DNA from: Chitinophaga deserti
Lineage (GTDB): Bacteria; Bacteroidota; Bacteroidia; Chitinophagales; Chitinophagaceae
DNA: 64,000 nt
NCBI RefSeq assembly: GCF_003149455.1
Contig: NZ_QFFK01000001.1
Span: 372,001 to 436,000 of the forward strand
Direction: 5' to 3'
In this document: positions 1 through 9,693 of the stretch, in pieces
Numbering within the stretch: position 1 is the stretch's first letter
Layout of the letters: each line of letters begins with the position of its first letter
The notes under the pieces: model-generated
The model's database searches: none
Told to the model about the DNA's origin: nothing
What the model saw: the letters and a program-made list of their open reading frames with translations, nothing else
Program-made: the position numbers and the translations under genes

Positions 1-231
1 CCCTACCAGCATGGGCTTCAGCTCATTCTCGATACAATTTACAATGGAAGCACATACACCGGAAGAGCCTACCGCCGCTTTCGCTTCTCCAAATCCCTGG
101 AGGCCACTGTCTGTTGTAATTACCACCAACGTCATATCAAAATGCGTCAGCAATCCGTAATCCGAAGCATGCTGTTTTTCTTTCGGAATGGGGCAGCGTA
201 ACCAAAACGCTTCTACGTTCGAAATTTTCAT
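1..231 (-). CDS. Mandelate racemase/muconate lactonizing enzyme family protein, N-terminal part (runs off the window)
   Basis: Reading the minus strand from the ATG at 231 gives 77 codons without a stop up to the window edge. The peptide begins MKISNVEAFWLRCPIP and contains QHASDYG and GFGEAKAAVGSSG, which resemble the N-terminal capping domain of the enolase superfamily (mandelate racemase/muconate lactonizing group). Such enzymes abstract a proton alpha to a carboxylate using a Mg ion; sugar-acid dehydratases are common members. The catalytic barrel lies outside the window, so the substrate cannot be judged. It starts 19 bp after the epimerase-like gene on the same strand, so the two probably share a transcript for sugar or sugar-acid catabolism (inference). 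Confidence 0.7.
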   Translation of the reverse strand, partial: MKISNVEAFWLRCPIPKEKQHASDYGLLTHFDMTLVVITTDSGLQGFGEAKAAVGSSGVCASIVNCIENELKPMLVG

Positions 232-250
232 TAATTGGATTTGACGCTTT

Positions 251-1135
251 TTAAATAAGTTTCGATAAAGTGTTATAAGACTCCCGGGTGAGCATGGAAT
301 AGAATTCTTCCGTAACAGAAGAACTGCCATGGTCTATCAGGAACTTTTCCTGTTCAGGTGAAAGGTTTTCCGGCATTTCATCAATGGAGCCGGGGTAAGG
401 ATTGGCAGGGGTACGGTCCAGCGGAGAGCAGAATTCTACCGACAATACCTTGTCGTAGTTAACTTCCCGGAGGGTATCGATGATCTTTTTCCAGTTAAGG
501 TTCCCCATTCCCGGAGCCATCCTGTTATTGTCTGCCACATGGAAGCCGGCCAGTTTATCGCCCGCTCTGCGGATGGCCGCAAACATATCCGTTTCCTCGA
601 TATTCATGTGAAAGGTATCGAGGCATACACCACAGTTAGGCCCTACCGCTTCGGCAAGTGCCAGCGCCTGATCTGCCCGGTTGATAAAATACGTTTCAAA
701 CCTGTTGATGGGTTCTATACCCAGTACAATACCGGCGGCTTCGCTATAGGCATAAATTTCTTTCATGGCATCCACTGCCCATTGCCATTCCTCATCCGGC
801 CGGCCATCCGGCACCAGTTTACCCACAGTACCGGGCACTACGGAAACCATATGCCCGTCTAACTCCTTCACCATTTTCACTACATCTTTTACGTATTGAA
901 CAGATGCGGCGCGCTGGGCTTCGTTTTTGGCGAGCAGGTTCCTTTCTCCAAGCATCAGGGTTACTGATCCCCAGCATTGAACTCCGTGTTCCTTCAGTGT
1001 TTTCCGTACTTCGGCGGTATTGTATTGTTCCGGGCTACCGGCAATTTCAAACCGGGTGTACCCCTGTGCAGCAATTCTCCGTATTGTTGTTGTAACTGTT
1101 TCGGAGCGCATCCAATTGTGTATCGCGAGTTCCAT
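251..1135 (-). CDS. Sugar phosphate isomerase/epimerase family protein (xylose isomerase-like TIM barrel)
   Basis: A 294-residue cytoplasmic protein without signal peptide, the usual size for the D-tagatose 3-epimerase/D-psicose epimerase-like group of AP-endonuclease-2-fold TIM barrels. The expected metal ligands are visible in order: Glu in GIEPINRFE, Asp in CLDTFHMNIEE, His in GFHVADNNR and a C-terminal Glu in LSVEFCS. These enzymes isomerise or epimerise ketoses through a divalent metal; the exact sugar cannot be read from sequence. It precedes the enolase-superfamily gene by 19 bp and is divergent from the AraC regulator at 1330, an obvious candidate controller (inference). Confidence 0.85.
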   Translation of the reverse strand: MELAIHNWMRSETVTTTIRRIAAQGYTRFEIAGSPEQYNTAEVRKTLKEHGVQCWGSVTLMLGERNLLAKNEAQRAASVQYVKDVVKMVKELDGHMVSVVPGTVGKLVPDGRPDEEWQWAVDAMKEIYAYSEAAGIVLGIEPINRFETYFINRADQALALAEAVGPNCGVCLDTFHMNIEETDMFAAIRRAGDKLAGFHVADNNRMAPGMGNLNWKKIIDTLREVNYDKVLSVEFCSPLDRTPANPYPGSIDEMPENLSPEQEKFLIDHGSSSVTEEFYSMLTRESYNTLSKLI

Positions 1136-1329
1136 ATCGGGTTGTATATAAAGTGATATTGATTGTTTGGTCGGTGAACAGGAAAACTTCCTGACGTGCA
1201 GCTGATGTTACAAACTTATTCAGGTTACCGTTGAAATAAAAGTACCCCATTTGCCGATTTTCGATACTATATTTACATATATCGCATTTTTAGCCTCTTA
1301 AAAACAATTATTGTACTAAAAATGACCGC

Positions 1330-2226
1330 ATGAGAGTCTCTTACCGGCATATATCCACCTCGGAAGATGCCAGCTTCGCCATCAAGGAGTTCTGCCAGCC
1401 GCATTTCACCAATACGTTCCATTTTCACAGTGGGTACGAAGTGACCCTTATCGTTAAGAGCTCCGGCCAGGTGTATGTGGGCAACAAGATGCTGAATTAT
1501 AATGAGGGAGAGATATTTATGTTTGGGCCCGGCCTGGTGCATTGTTTCTCCAACAATCACATATCTGCCGGTAAAGGGGAAAATGTGCATGCCATCGTAG
1601 TGCAGTTTGATGCAGATTTCATGGGTAAGGGCTTTTTCGACACACTGGAGCTGAGAGGGGTCAAAACACTCATGCAACGCTCTGCGTATGGTATTGTGTT
1701 CGGCAATAACCACCCGGCCCTTAATGAGCTGTTTTCCCGGTTCCAGCCTAACCAGCAAATGAAGAACCTCATTGTGCTACTGCAGATCCTGGAAGGGTTA
1801 AGCCAGCGTAATAATGAAGATGGTGTAATTATTACGGACGACAGCAGGAAGATTCAATACAAAGAAAGTGATGCGGAAAAACTGGCATCTATCTTCAATT
1901 ATGTTTTTGACAATTACCACCAGGGAGTAGATATACAAACCGCCGCATCGCTGGCCTGTATGAGTGAAGCGGCCTTCTGCCGTTACTTCAAAAGGAATAC
2001 CCACAAAACCTTCTCCCAATTCGTCAATGAAATAAGGATCAGCCACGCCACCCGGTTACTGATCGGGAAAGAAGACAGTATTACAGACATCTGTTATGCC
2101 TGCGGGTTCGATAACGTGTCTTACTTCAACCGGCAATTCAAGATCCATCAGGGGATCACGCCAAGGGAGTACCGGAAGGTGTTTATTGTGAGTAATGCGG
2201 GAACGCCTTTGCTCAGGCATGCGTAG
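1330..2226 (+). CDS. AraC family transcriptional regulator
   Basis: A 298-residue protein with an N-terminal cupin-like sensor (about residues 20-150, including FHFHSGYEVTLIV and GEIFMFGPGLVHCF) and a C-terminal double helix-turn-helix (about residues 195-290, with AASLACMSEAAFCRYFKR and the AraC signature DICYACGFDNVSYFNRQFK followed by GITPREYRK). This architecture is typical of sugar-responsive activators. It is divergently transcribed from the epimerase/enolase pair with about 195 bp between start codons, so regulation of that pair is a reasonable inference. The ATG at 1330 places the cupin near the N-terminus as is normal for the family. Confidence 0.9.
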   Translation: MRVSYRHISTSEDASFAIKEFCQPHFTNTFHFHSGYEVTLIVKSSGQVYVGNKMLNYNEGEIFMFGPGLVHCFSNNHISAGKGENVHAIVVQFDADFMGKGFFDTLELRGVKTLMQRSAYGIVFGNNHPALNELFSRFQPNQQMKNLIVLLQILEGLSQRNNEDGVIITDDSRKIQYKESDAEKLASIFNYVFDNYHQGVDIQTAASLACMSEAAFCRYFKRNTHKTFSQFVNEIRISHATRLLIGKEDSITDICYACGFDNVSYFNRQFKIHQGITPREYRKVFIVSNAGTPLLRHA

Positions 2227-2245
2227 AGTGCTACGGCCGGAAGAT

Positions 2246-2275
2246 AAATCGCCCGTCCGGATGGACAGGCGATTT
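2246..2275. terminator. Hairpin terminator between convergent genes
   Basis: Arms at 2246-2258 and 2263-2275 form a 13-bp stem with one mismatch and a GGAT loop, and a short T-rich tail follows on the plus strand. It lies between the converging araC-type gene and the cytochrome c gene, so it may serve both. Confidence 0.7.
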
Positions 2276-2288
2276 TGTTGCTAATCAA

Positions 2289-3296
2289 TCAGTAGGTCAC
2301 CTTCTGACCTTTACTTTTCCAGTAATCAATCATCGGCTGATAGGGGCCGTATTTATGTGCTTCAGTTGAAAAAGTGTCAGCAAAAGGGCCTTTACCATAG
2401 TCAAGGGCTTTCTCGGATATATTCGGATAATCGAATGTTTTGGGATTGGGCCGGCTATGCCGGGTGTCGTCATTTACAAATGCAGCAAGATCCAGCGCTT
2501 CCATATCTGAGAGGAAAGGTTTCTCCCATGTGGCTTTATCGAATGGCATATTAGCTTTCAGCCATTGCGCCTGTTTTATTATTCGGTGCATACTGGAACC
2601 CGGCTGGTAGCCTTCCGGCCCCCATAATGGCGGATACACATATGTCGCCTTATCCTCTTTAAGGATGCCTTCACCGTTTTTACCATGGCAATGCGCACAA
2701 TGCTGCGCATACAATACTTCTCCCCTGTCCGGACTGGCAGGTACATCCGGCAGTACGATCTCGAGATTTTTGCCGCCTTTGTGAGGCTGGCCTTTGGGAA
2801 CAAAACTATTGATCCACCTGAAGTAAGCAAGGAACGCCACCATCTCCTTACTATCCAGCGGTAAGGATTTGCCGCTGTGCGGGCGGTTGATACAATTATT
2901 CACCCGTTCTGCCATGGTGAGCACCTTCCCTTCCCGTGCGCGGTACTGCGGGTACTGCTCATGCGAAAGCATCAGGTTAAATGAGTAGGGTTTGGTTCCG
3001 CCATTCTGATGGCAATTGGTACAGTTCATCCTGTTACCGAGATACCGGCCGTTGACGCCTTCCGGACCAATGTAATAAGCAGTTCTGTACATCAGTTCCT
3101 GTCCATATCTGACGGCCTCCCCATATTTATCACCGGGGATCGCCGCGCTGTCTACCTTCAGTAAGGTTGCCACGGCTACGGCTTTATCTTCCGGGGTGTT
3201 CTTACCGTTCAGGTTCGTTTGACAGGAATAAATGATGACGATAGAGGTGGCTGCCAGAAAACAACTCCAGACAATCCGGGATGCATATCGGTTCAT
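2289..3296 (-). CDS. Di-haem cytochrome c, thiosulfate dehydrogenase (TsdA)-like lipoprotein
   Basis: 335 residues with a lipoprotein signal peptide (lipobox IIYSC, Cys25), so probably anchored in the cell envelope facing the periplasm. Two CXXCH haem motifs are seen, CTNCH (92-96) and CAHCH (200-204). The first domain, with NRMNCTNCHQNGGTKP, FPQYR-like YPQYRAREG, AERVNNCINR and LPLDSKEM, closely follows the TsdA/SoxA-type pattern. Cys135 and Met250 (KANMPF) are plausible distal haem ligands by analogy with TsdA, though spacing to Cys135 differs slightly from what I recall for the characterised enzyme. TsdA couples thiosulfate to tetrathionate; the activity here is unproven. It is the last gene of the SusCD cluster, 28 bp after the arylsulfotransferase-like gene. 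Confidence 0.8.
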   Translation of the reverse strand: MNRYASRIVWSCFLAATSIVIIYSCQTNLNGKNTPEDKAVAVATLLKVDSAAIPGDKYGEAVRYGQELMYRTAYYIGPEGVNGRYLGNRMNCTNCHQNGGTKPYSFNLMLSHEQYPQYRAREGKVLTMAERVNNCINRPHSGKSLPLDSKEMVAFLAYFRWINSFVPKGQPHKGGKNLEIVLPDVPASPDRGEVLYAQHCAHCHGKNGEGILKEDKATYVYPPLWGPEGYQPGSSMHRIIKQAQWLKANMPFDKATWEKPFLSDMEALDLAAFVNDDTRHSRPNPKTFDYPNISEKALDYGKGPFADTFSTEAHKYGPYQPMIDYWKSKGQKVTY

Positions 3297-3324
3297 GAAT
3301 AATTCTTTAATTAAACATCAATAA

Positions 3325-4449
3325 TCAATCTGTGATAAAATCAGGTAATGCTGATTTAGGAATGAATTCAGCCCGGTATGGGATAAAAGCACAGCGGAGG
3401 CTCCAAAGCGGTACTCCCTGCAGGTTGGTCAGCAATACCGTATTCTTCTTGGAACTGCATTGCAGAATATGCTGCGGCCCGGCGAGGTATGCACTGCCCA
3501 TCCGGTCGTTAAACAGGTATGCCGGAATGGGCGAACGGATAACCGGTGTTGCAGTGCGGGCACTTTCATTCAATTGAAATGTCAGCGTTTGAGATTGCTC
3601 TTTCGACACGCCGTTATCGAACAACATCAGATCTCCGGATTCATTCCGGTGTACTGCATGCCCCATATCAAAGGCGGCAGAATCGGGGAAACTGAAATCA
3701 CCCTCCCGCCCGAACTTCCAGATAACGGCGCCTGTACGGGCATCCAGCTTCCATATCTGGCCATTATTGTAGAAGGAGATCAGGTAATGCCCGTCTTTAT
3801 CAAAGCTCAGGCTATTGGCGTGCATCCAGTCTTTGCGGGTATCCAGTATCAGGGAATCATCTAACGGATCCAATGCGTCAAACACTGTCCACTCCCATAC
3901 TTTCTTTCCTTTACGGTCTAATACCAGGATGCCGTCGCTTTTCACGGTATCGGCCATACCTCCTCCTTTCGCACGCAGATCAAATGTTCTTTCCACCGTG
4001 CTCAGCATAACGATGTTATCGTCCGGACTCAACAATACTTCATGATGGGCATTAGCGGTAAAATCGCCCTGCCCTTTTTGCAGATGCAGCAGGGTGTCCC
4101 CTTCCAGCGAAACTTCCAGCACCTGGTTACCGTAACTGGTGGCATATTCCTTACTTCCCAATATGCAGAGAAAGGTTCTTTTATCCGTAAAATGCGCGGT
4201 TTTAAAGCCTGTGCCTTTTACTTCATGATACCATACCACCTTACCCTGTGCGTTCAGCAGATACAGTGCACCGGGCTCATCGCGCCGGCTGAGCAGGATG
4301 TAACCGCTCCTGAAAACTGCGGGCACCTGGTCCATGTGCGCACTATCCAGCAGAAAACCTTCCTGAGCCCGGGAAGGGAGTAGAACTTTGGTCCGTTGCT
4401 GGCAAGCCAGGCATAAAACCGCCCATAACAGGCAGGGATATAATTTCAT
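3325..4449 (-). CDS. Arylsulfotransferase (ASST)-like beta-propeller lipoprotein
   Basis: 374 residues with a lipoprotein signal (LLWAVLCLAC, Cys16), hence an envelope protein. Repeated blades such as LYLLNAQGKVVWYHEV, ILVLDRKGKKVWEWTV and IWKLDARTGAVIWKFG, together with the DWMHANSLSFDKDGHYLIS stretch containing the HAN-S motif and GHAVHRNESGDLMLFDNG, match the ASST/arylsulfotransferase propeller family. Classical ASST moves sulfate between phenolic compounds through a catalytic His; many Bacteroidota members of the fold are uncharacterised. It lies 102 bp downstream of susD and 28 bp upstream of the cytochrome c gene, all on one strand, suggesting co-transcription. A purely structural or binding role remains possible. 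Confidence 0.72.
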   Translation of the reverse strand: MKLYPCLLWAVLCLACQQRTKVLLPSRAQEGFLLDSAHMDQVPAVFRSGYILLSRRDEPGALYLLNAQGKVVWYHEVKGTGFKTAHFTDKRTFLCILGSKEYATSYGNQVLEVSLEGDTLLHLQKGQGDFTANAHHEVLLSPDDNIVMLSTVERTFDLRAKGGGMADTVKSDGILVLDRKGKKVWEWTVFDALDPLDDSLILDTRKDWMHANSLSFDKDGHYLISFYNNGQIWKLDARTGAVIWKFGREGDFSFPDSAAFDMGHAVHRNESGDLMLFDNGVSKEQSQTLTFQLNESARTATPVIRSPIPAYLFNDRMGSAYLAGPQHILQCSSKKNTVLLTNLQGVPLWSLRCAFIPYRAEFIPKSALPDFITD

Positions 4450-4551
4450 ATACGCTTTATTAAAACCCCGATATAACCGGCAAACTGCAGCCTGCCCGGC
4501 ATTTCGCCAAACAGGCCACAGCCGCTATCAGTTACTCATATTGCATAGCTG

Positions 4552-6189
4552 TTATTTCCACAAACTATGCTGGTCTGCTTTGGGGTTAGATTTCAGTTCA
4601 CTTGCCGGAATCGGGAAGAAGTAATGCTTCGCACCGAATACGTTTGCGCCCTGCTTCTCGCGGGACTGCAATACCGGCGCCAGCTCACCGGCAGTTTTAT
4701 GCCATCTTCTGAGGTCGTATACGCGGTTCTGTTCAAAAAACAGTTCCAGCAGCTTCTGGTGATCGATTTCCTTCATTATTTCAGGCTTGCCCGGCAGTTC
4801 GCCGGCAGTTTTATCGGGCAGTCCGGCTCTTCTGCGGATGCGGTTGATATCGTTTATCGCCTTACCGTTGTGCCCGTTCTGCACAGCGGCTTCTGCACGC
4901 AACAGCAGCACTTCCGCAAAACGGAATGCTCTGAAGTTGGCGGTAGAGGGAGTAGCGCCCCAGTAATTATCCGCATCCTTCACATTGCGCCATGCATTGG
5001 TTCCTTTTTTAATCAGGAAGCGGCCGTAGGTTACAGTATCTAATTTGGTACCGGGATGCAGGCGCACGATGGTGGAGATGGCAGAAGTCCACATCCTGTC
5101 AAAGGACTGGTTATCGTAGAAAGTGGCATCCGGTTCGCCAAGCACCGAGCGTTTCCACATCATGGAGGCGTACATCCGTTTATCGTATTTGGTATCAGAC
5201 CCTGCGGGGCGCGGCTCTTTCACAAATTCACGGACCATATAATTCGATGGTACATATTTGAACCAACCGCCTGCCGATGGCGGACCGATGAATTGCGGCA
5301 GATAATTGTACATGGGAGAGTTGGCAGACTCCACGCTCCAGGCGCCATATTGGTCACCTATTGGGGCAAAGGTCCATTCGAAAACGGATTCCACATTAAA
5401 CTCATTCTTATCCGTGAAATTATCCTCAAAATCAGGCACCAGATCATACGCATAGGGTGCGGCATTCAGCAGGTCGAGGGTGTTTTCTGCCTTTACATAA
5501 TCTTCTGTAAACATATAGGCTTTTCCCAGGTAAGCCAGCGCGGCACCACTGGTGGCACGGCCCTTCTCCTTAGCATCGCGCACAGGAGGTAATACTCCTG
5601 CTGCTTCAGAGAGATCGCTGATAACAAGTTTCCATACATCTTCCCTCGTTGCGCAGGGGGCTGCATACCCGTCAGTAGTTTCTACCGGAGCGGTTCTGAG
5701 CGGTACGCCTCCCCAGTTGGCCGCAAGGATGAAATATGCAAGGCCGCGGAGGAATTTAGTCTCGGCAGTATACTGTGCTTTTTTAGCACCGTCCATTCCA
5801 ACACCGTCTATCTTAGACAGCAGCAGGTTTGCCCGGTGAACTACCTTATACAGGTTGTTAAAAATATCATTGAGATCACTGTTGTTCTCATCATTGGTGA
5901 AGCTGGCAACGCCCCAGGTGGCAGGCTCTCCACCCGGAATGGTAAACACATCATCTCCCAGCGAGTTGATATCCTGAATACCCGTAAAGGCGCCCCAGTA
6001 CCCGTACAGGGAAGGGCGAAGCGGACTGTATGTGGCAGCCAGTGCAGACAATACGCTGTTCTCATCTTTCCAGAACATCGTCTCGGTTACTTTATTAGGA
6101 TCGTTCTGGGTAAGGAAATCCTTTTCATTGCAGCTCATGGCGGAGAGCAGCAGCGTTAATGTTGCTATATATTGATATTTTCTTTTCAT
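4552..6189 (-). CDS. susD: SusD/RagB family nutrient-binding outer-membrane lipoprotein
   Basis: 545 residues from the ATG at 6189; an in-frame TTG twelve bases upstream is less likely. The lipobox LLLSAMSC gives a mature lipoprotein beginning at Cys. SusD features include the early EKDFLTQNDPNKVTE stretch, the TPR-like FLRGLAYFILAANWGGVPLRT segment, and the C-terminal FAEVLLLRAEAAVQNG, INRIRRRAGLP and EQNRVYDLRRWHKT block. SusD sits on the cell surface as the lid over its SusC partner. It begins 20 bp after susC. The ligand cannot be predicted, and no glycoside hydrolase accompanies the pair. Confidence 0.95.
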   Translation of the reverse strand: MKRKYQYIATLTLLLSAMSCNEKDFLTQNDPNKVTETMFWKDENSVLSALAATYSPLRPSLYGYWGAFTGIQDINSLGDDVFTIPGGEPATWGVASFTNDENNSDLNDIFNNLYKVVHRANLLLSKIDGVGMDGAKKAQYTAETKFLRGLAYFILAANWGGVPLRTAPVETTDGYAAPCATREDVWKLVISDLSEAAGVLPPVRDAKEKGRATSGAALAYLGKAYMFTEDYVKAENTLDLLNAAPYAYDLVPDFEDNFTDKNEFNVESVFEWTFAPIGDQYGAWSVESANSPMYNYLPQFIGPPSAGGWFKYVPSNYMVREFVKEPRPAGSDTKYDKRMYASMMWKRSVLGEPDATFYDNQSFDRMWTSAISTIVRLHPGTKLDTVTYGRFLIKKGTNAWRNVKDADNYWGATPSTANFRAFRFAEVLLLRAEAAVQNGHNGKAINDINRIRRRAGLPDKTAGELPGKPEIMKEIDHQKLLELFFEQNRVYDLRRWHKTAGELAPVLQSREKQGANVFGAKHYFFPIPASELKSNPKADQHSLWK

Positions 6190-6209
6190 GGTTCGGATCA
6201 ATTAGTCAG

Positions 6210-9200
6210 TTAAAAAGTAAGGTTCAGGCCAAACAAAAAGGTACGGGCCAGCGGATAAGCATCCCACGAATCATCAACACCACGTACCAATGCGCCACCG
6301 CCGATATCCGGGTTATAACCTTTGTATTTTGTGATGGTGAAAAGATTTTCACCGGAGGCAAATACCCTCACTTTTTCAATGCCATACTTTGAGATGATGC
6401 GCGACGGAAGGCTGTAGCCCAACTCCACCCTTTTCAAACGCATATAGGAACCGTCTTCCAGCCAGCGGTCAATATTGCTGCGATTATTGTTGTTAGGGTC
6501 GGCCAATATGAATCGCGGGAAGTCGCTTTTGTTCTCCGGTGTCCAGGCGTTGAGTACGCTGGTGGAATAATTGGTGACTTCATTCATTTTCTCCATCCAC
6601 TTCTTCCGGGCGTTGTAGATTTTGTTACCTCTTAATCCTTCCAGGAACAGGTTCAGATCCAATCCCTTCCAGGACATGTTGGCGGAAAAGCCCATGGTAA
6701 TACTGGGGAAAGGGCTGCCCATATACTGCTCGTCCTTATTATCGATGATACCATCTTTATTGAAGTCTACAAACCGGATATCACCGGGTTGGGCACCGGG
6801 CTGAATAGGTGCGCCGCCTTTATTGTGAGCCTGTACTTCTTCCTGAGACTGGAAGATGCCATCCGTTTCAATCAGCCAGAATCCGCCGATAGGATACCCT
6901 ACTACCGCCCGTGAAATGGAACCGAACTCCTGTCTTCCCGAACCGATATTAATGGCGTCCATTTTATTGGAAACATGGGAGAAGTTCAATCCAAGCCGGT
7001 AGTTCAGGCTGCCGCTTCTATCAGCGTATTCAATAGTGGCTTCGTATCCTTTATTATCAATAACACCCGCATTTAAGGTAGGCGAGCCGGTTTTCCCTAC
7101 AGATGGCGGGAAAGGTACATTCAGCAGAACGCCTTCGGTTCTTTTATTGAACACATCGAAGATCAGGAGGAGTTTATTTTCCAGGAAACCGAAGTCGGCA
7201 CCGATGTTTGTAATTTTAGTCTCTTCCCACGAGAGGTCAAGCGGAGAAGCATAGCCGCTGGCGGTGGCACCCGGCCATAGCTGACCGCCCTGTACGTAGT
7301 TTAGCCCGCTGGTGATGCTGTTCTGCGTCAGATAGTTCCCGATTTCCTGGTTGCCCAGCACGCCCCAGCTGCCGCGCAGCTTCAGGGAATTGATCCATTT
7401 CCTTGCACCGGCGAAAAAGGCTTCGTTATGCACATTCCAGCCGAGAGAAAAAGAAGGGAAAGATCCGTACTGGTAATCCGTTGCGAAACGGGATGATCCA
7501 TCGCGCCGAACGGAAGCGGTGAACAGGTAACGGGAATCGTAAGAGTACATGACACGGGCAAAACGCGAAACAATGGTATTCACACTGGCGCTGCCACCAT
7601 TCTTTTGTGATGAAGCAGTACCTGCACCGAGTACAAAAGTACCATCGGGAAGGTCGTCGCGCTGAGCATTAAAACCGTTGTAAATGTTCTTCTGCGCCGT
7701 ATATCCCAATAGCGCGTCGATGTTATGCCGGCCTAATTTCTTATTGTATCCCAGCGTGTTTTCCACCAGCCAGGAATTACTTGTGGAAGTACCTTCGCTC
7801 AGATCCGGGATGGCGTTTCCGGCGTTACCATCATGGTAAATACCGGTGTAAAAACGATTACTGCCATGGGCTTCCGTCAGCCCCACATTGAATTTATACT
7901 TCAGGCCTTCGATCAGCTTCACTTCTACAAATGCATTGGCCAGAATGGAGAGGTCTTTTGAAGTGTTGTCGATTCTTTCCAGCCGGGCGATGGGATTGGA
8001 AAGATTCTTCATATACGTAGGTCTTCTGCCGAACCCGCCCATATCCTGGGAAGGATCATATACCGGCACCGTGGGCGGAAGCATCAGGGAGCTGCCTACG
8101 ATACTATGCGACTGGTCTCCGCCGCCGGGGTTGTTCCGGGTAATACCGCGTTTGATGATAACGGTTTCCCCCACACGGATACGGCCTTTTTCATATTCCG
8201 TTTTCACCCTGAAATTGGCAGCCGAATAATGAGTATTCAGGATCGTGCCGTTTTCTTTGAGATAGCCGCCAGACAGGTTATAGGTAAAGTTTTTCGAGCC
8301 GCCGCTGAAATTAATGTTGGTACGTGCCAGCATGGCCTGCCTGAAGATTTCTTCCTGCCAGTTGGTATTGATCCCGTTATAAGCCGGGATCCCGGGCACA
8401 TATTTACTCATCAGCGTGGTCCACTGTTCACCGTTCAGCATGCTCATTCTCCTTGGGATAGACTGCACACCTACCCAGCTGTCTACTTCCAGCCGGGGTG
8501 GAGCTTCTTTCCTGCCTGTTTTGGTGGTAACGATCACCACTCCGTTTGCAGCACGGGAGCCATAGATGCTTGCTGTTGCGGCGTCTTTCAACACTTCGAT
8601 AGACTCCACATCGTTGGGGCTCACACCATCAATACCACTTACGAACACCCCATCCACTATAAAGAGGGGGGCGTTGTTCCCCAGGGTACTCATACCGCGG
8701 ATGGTGATGACCATACCTGAGCCAGGTGCCCCGCTGGCCGATTCCACTGATACACCGGGAACACGGCCCTGAATGGCAGAACTGATATTCTTCGATACGT
8801 TAGGGCTGATCTCACTTACGCGTACCGAAGAAACGGCGCCTGTAATATCTTTCCTTTTCTGGGTGCCATATCCAACCACCACCAATTCTTCCGTCAATAC
8901 TGTTTTGGGCTTCAGGGCCACATTCAGCGCCCCTGCCTGCGACACGCTTTTTTCCGCCACTTCATATCCTACGTAGGAAATCACCAGCACCCCGCCGTTG
9001 TCCGGCAGCTGAAACGTGTAATTGCCTTTGGCATCCGTACTGGTGCCCTGTGAAGTACCTTTCAGCATCACGGTGGCGCCTATCAGCGGCTCATTCGTTA
9101 CAGCATCCGTTACCTTTCCGAATACCTGGATATTAACCACGGCAGCAGGTTTTTCCGCAGCCTGCTCTTTCGATTTTACGGAAAGGATGATCGTATTATC

Positions 9201-9527
9201 CACAATGCTGTAGTTAACACCTTTGTTCTGCAGGCATATATCCAATACCTCTTTTAATTCCATCTGTTCCACCGACAGGGATACCCTGCTGGCATCTTCC
9301 AGCATTTCAGTATTGTAGAAAAAAGTATACCCGGTTTGTTTCCGGATCTCCTTAAACACCTTTGTTAGCGGCGCATTGCGCATGTTGAGGGTCAGTTTCT
9401 GCGAGTAAGCCGTGGCACTTACCTGCATGACCAACACCAATAGCAAAAAGGCAGTCAGTTTCATAACTTTCAGCGTTTTTGCAAACACCGGATCATGGAG
9501 GTGTTTGCCAGCATCTCTAAATAGCAT
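6210..9527 (-). CDS. susC: SusC/RagA family TonB-dependent outer-membrane transporter with N-terminal STN domain
   Basis: 1105 residues. A signal peptide around residues 22-43 (MKLTAFLLLVLVMQVSA) follows a 21-residue extension, so an alternative start is the ATG at 9464. In order: STN domain (about 45-125, with FKEIRKQTGYTFFYNTEML), a carboxypeptidase-regulatory-like beta-sandwich (about 135-215), the plug with TonB-box-like EELVVVGYGTQKR, and a 22-strand barrel ending LFGLNLTF. STN-bearing transporters signal to a FecR-type anti-sigma, and the FecR and ECF sigma genes lie immediately upstream, so ligand-induced self-activation is expected. It imports an unknown substrate with the SusD encoded next. 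Confidence 0.95.
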   Translation of the reverse strand: MLFRDAGKHLHDPVFAKTLKVMKLTAFLLLVLVMQVSATAYSQKLTLNMRNAPLTKVFKEIRKQTGYTFFYNTEMLEDASRVSLSVEQMELKEVLDICLQNKGVNYSIVDNTIILSVKSKEQAAEKPAAVVNIQVFGKVTDAVTNEPLIGATVMLKGTSQGTSTDAKGNYTFQLPDNGGVLVISYVGYEVAEKSVSQAGALNVALKPKTVLTEELVVVGYGTQKRKDITGAVSSVRVSEISPNVSKNISSAIQGRVPGVSVESASGAPGSGMVITIRGMSTLGNNAPLFIVDGVFVSGIDGVSPNDVESIEVLKDAATASIYGSRAANGVVIVTTKTGRKEAPPRLEVDSWVGVQSIPRRMSMLNGEQWTTLMSKYVPGIPAYNGINTNWQEEIFRQAMLARTNINFSGGSKNFTYNLSGGYLKENGTILNTHYSAANFRVKTEYEKGRIRVGETVIIKRGITRNNPGGGDQSHSIVGSSLMLPPTVPVYDPSQDMGGFGRRPTYMKNLSNPIARLERIDNTSKDLSILANAFVEVKLIEGLKYKFNVGLTEAHGSNRFYTGIYHDGNAGNAIPDLSEGTSTSNSWLVENTLGYNKKLGRHNIDALLGYTAQKNIYNGFNAQRDDLPDGTFVLGAGTASSQKNGGSASVNTIVSRFARVMYSYDSRYLFTASVRRDGSSRFATDYQYGSFPSFSLGWNVHNEAFFAGARKWINSLKLRGSWGVLGNQEIGNYLTQNSITSGLNYVQGGQLWPGATASGYASPLDLSWEETKITNIGADFGFLENKLLLIFDVFNKRTEGVLLNVPFPPSVGKTGSPTLNAGVIDNKGYEATIEYADRSGSLNYRLGLNFSHVSNKMDAINIGSGRQEFGSISRAVVGYPIGGFWLIETDGIFQSQEEVQAHNKGGAPIQPGAQPGDIRFVDFNKDGIIDNKDEQYMGSPFPSITMGFSANMSWKGLDLNLFLEGLRGNKIYNARKKWMEKMNEVTNYSTSVLNAWTPENKSDFPRFILADPNNNNRSNIDRWLEDGSYMRLKRVELGYSLPSRIISKYGIEKVRVFASGENLFTITKYKGYNPDIGGGALVRGVDDSWDAYPLARTFLFGLNLTF

Positions 9528-9693
9528 AAATTTGAAAAGTTTAGGGTGAGCATTGAGCTGTTTACGTCAATACACGCAAATGTGCCAGCCAGACAAATTC
9601 TGCCGGGAACGTTGCCTCGTTCCCGGTTTCATTTTACCTGGACACAATCCGTGGAAATTCTGGTTGTTTTATCCTCTTTTAGTTGATATTTTT

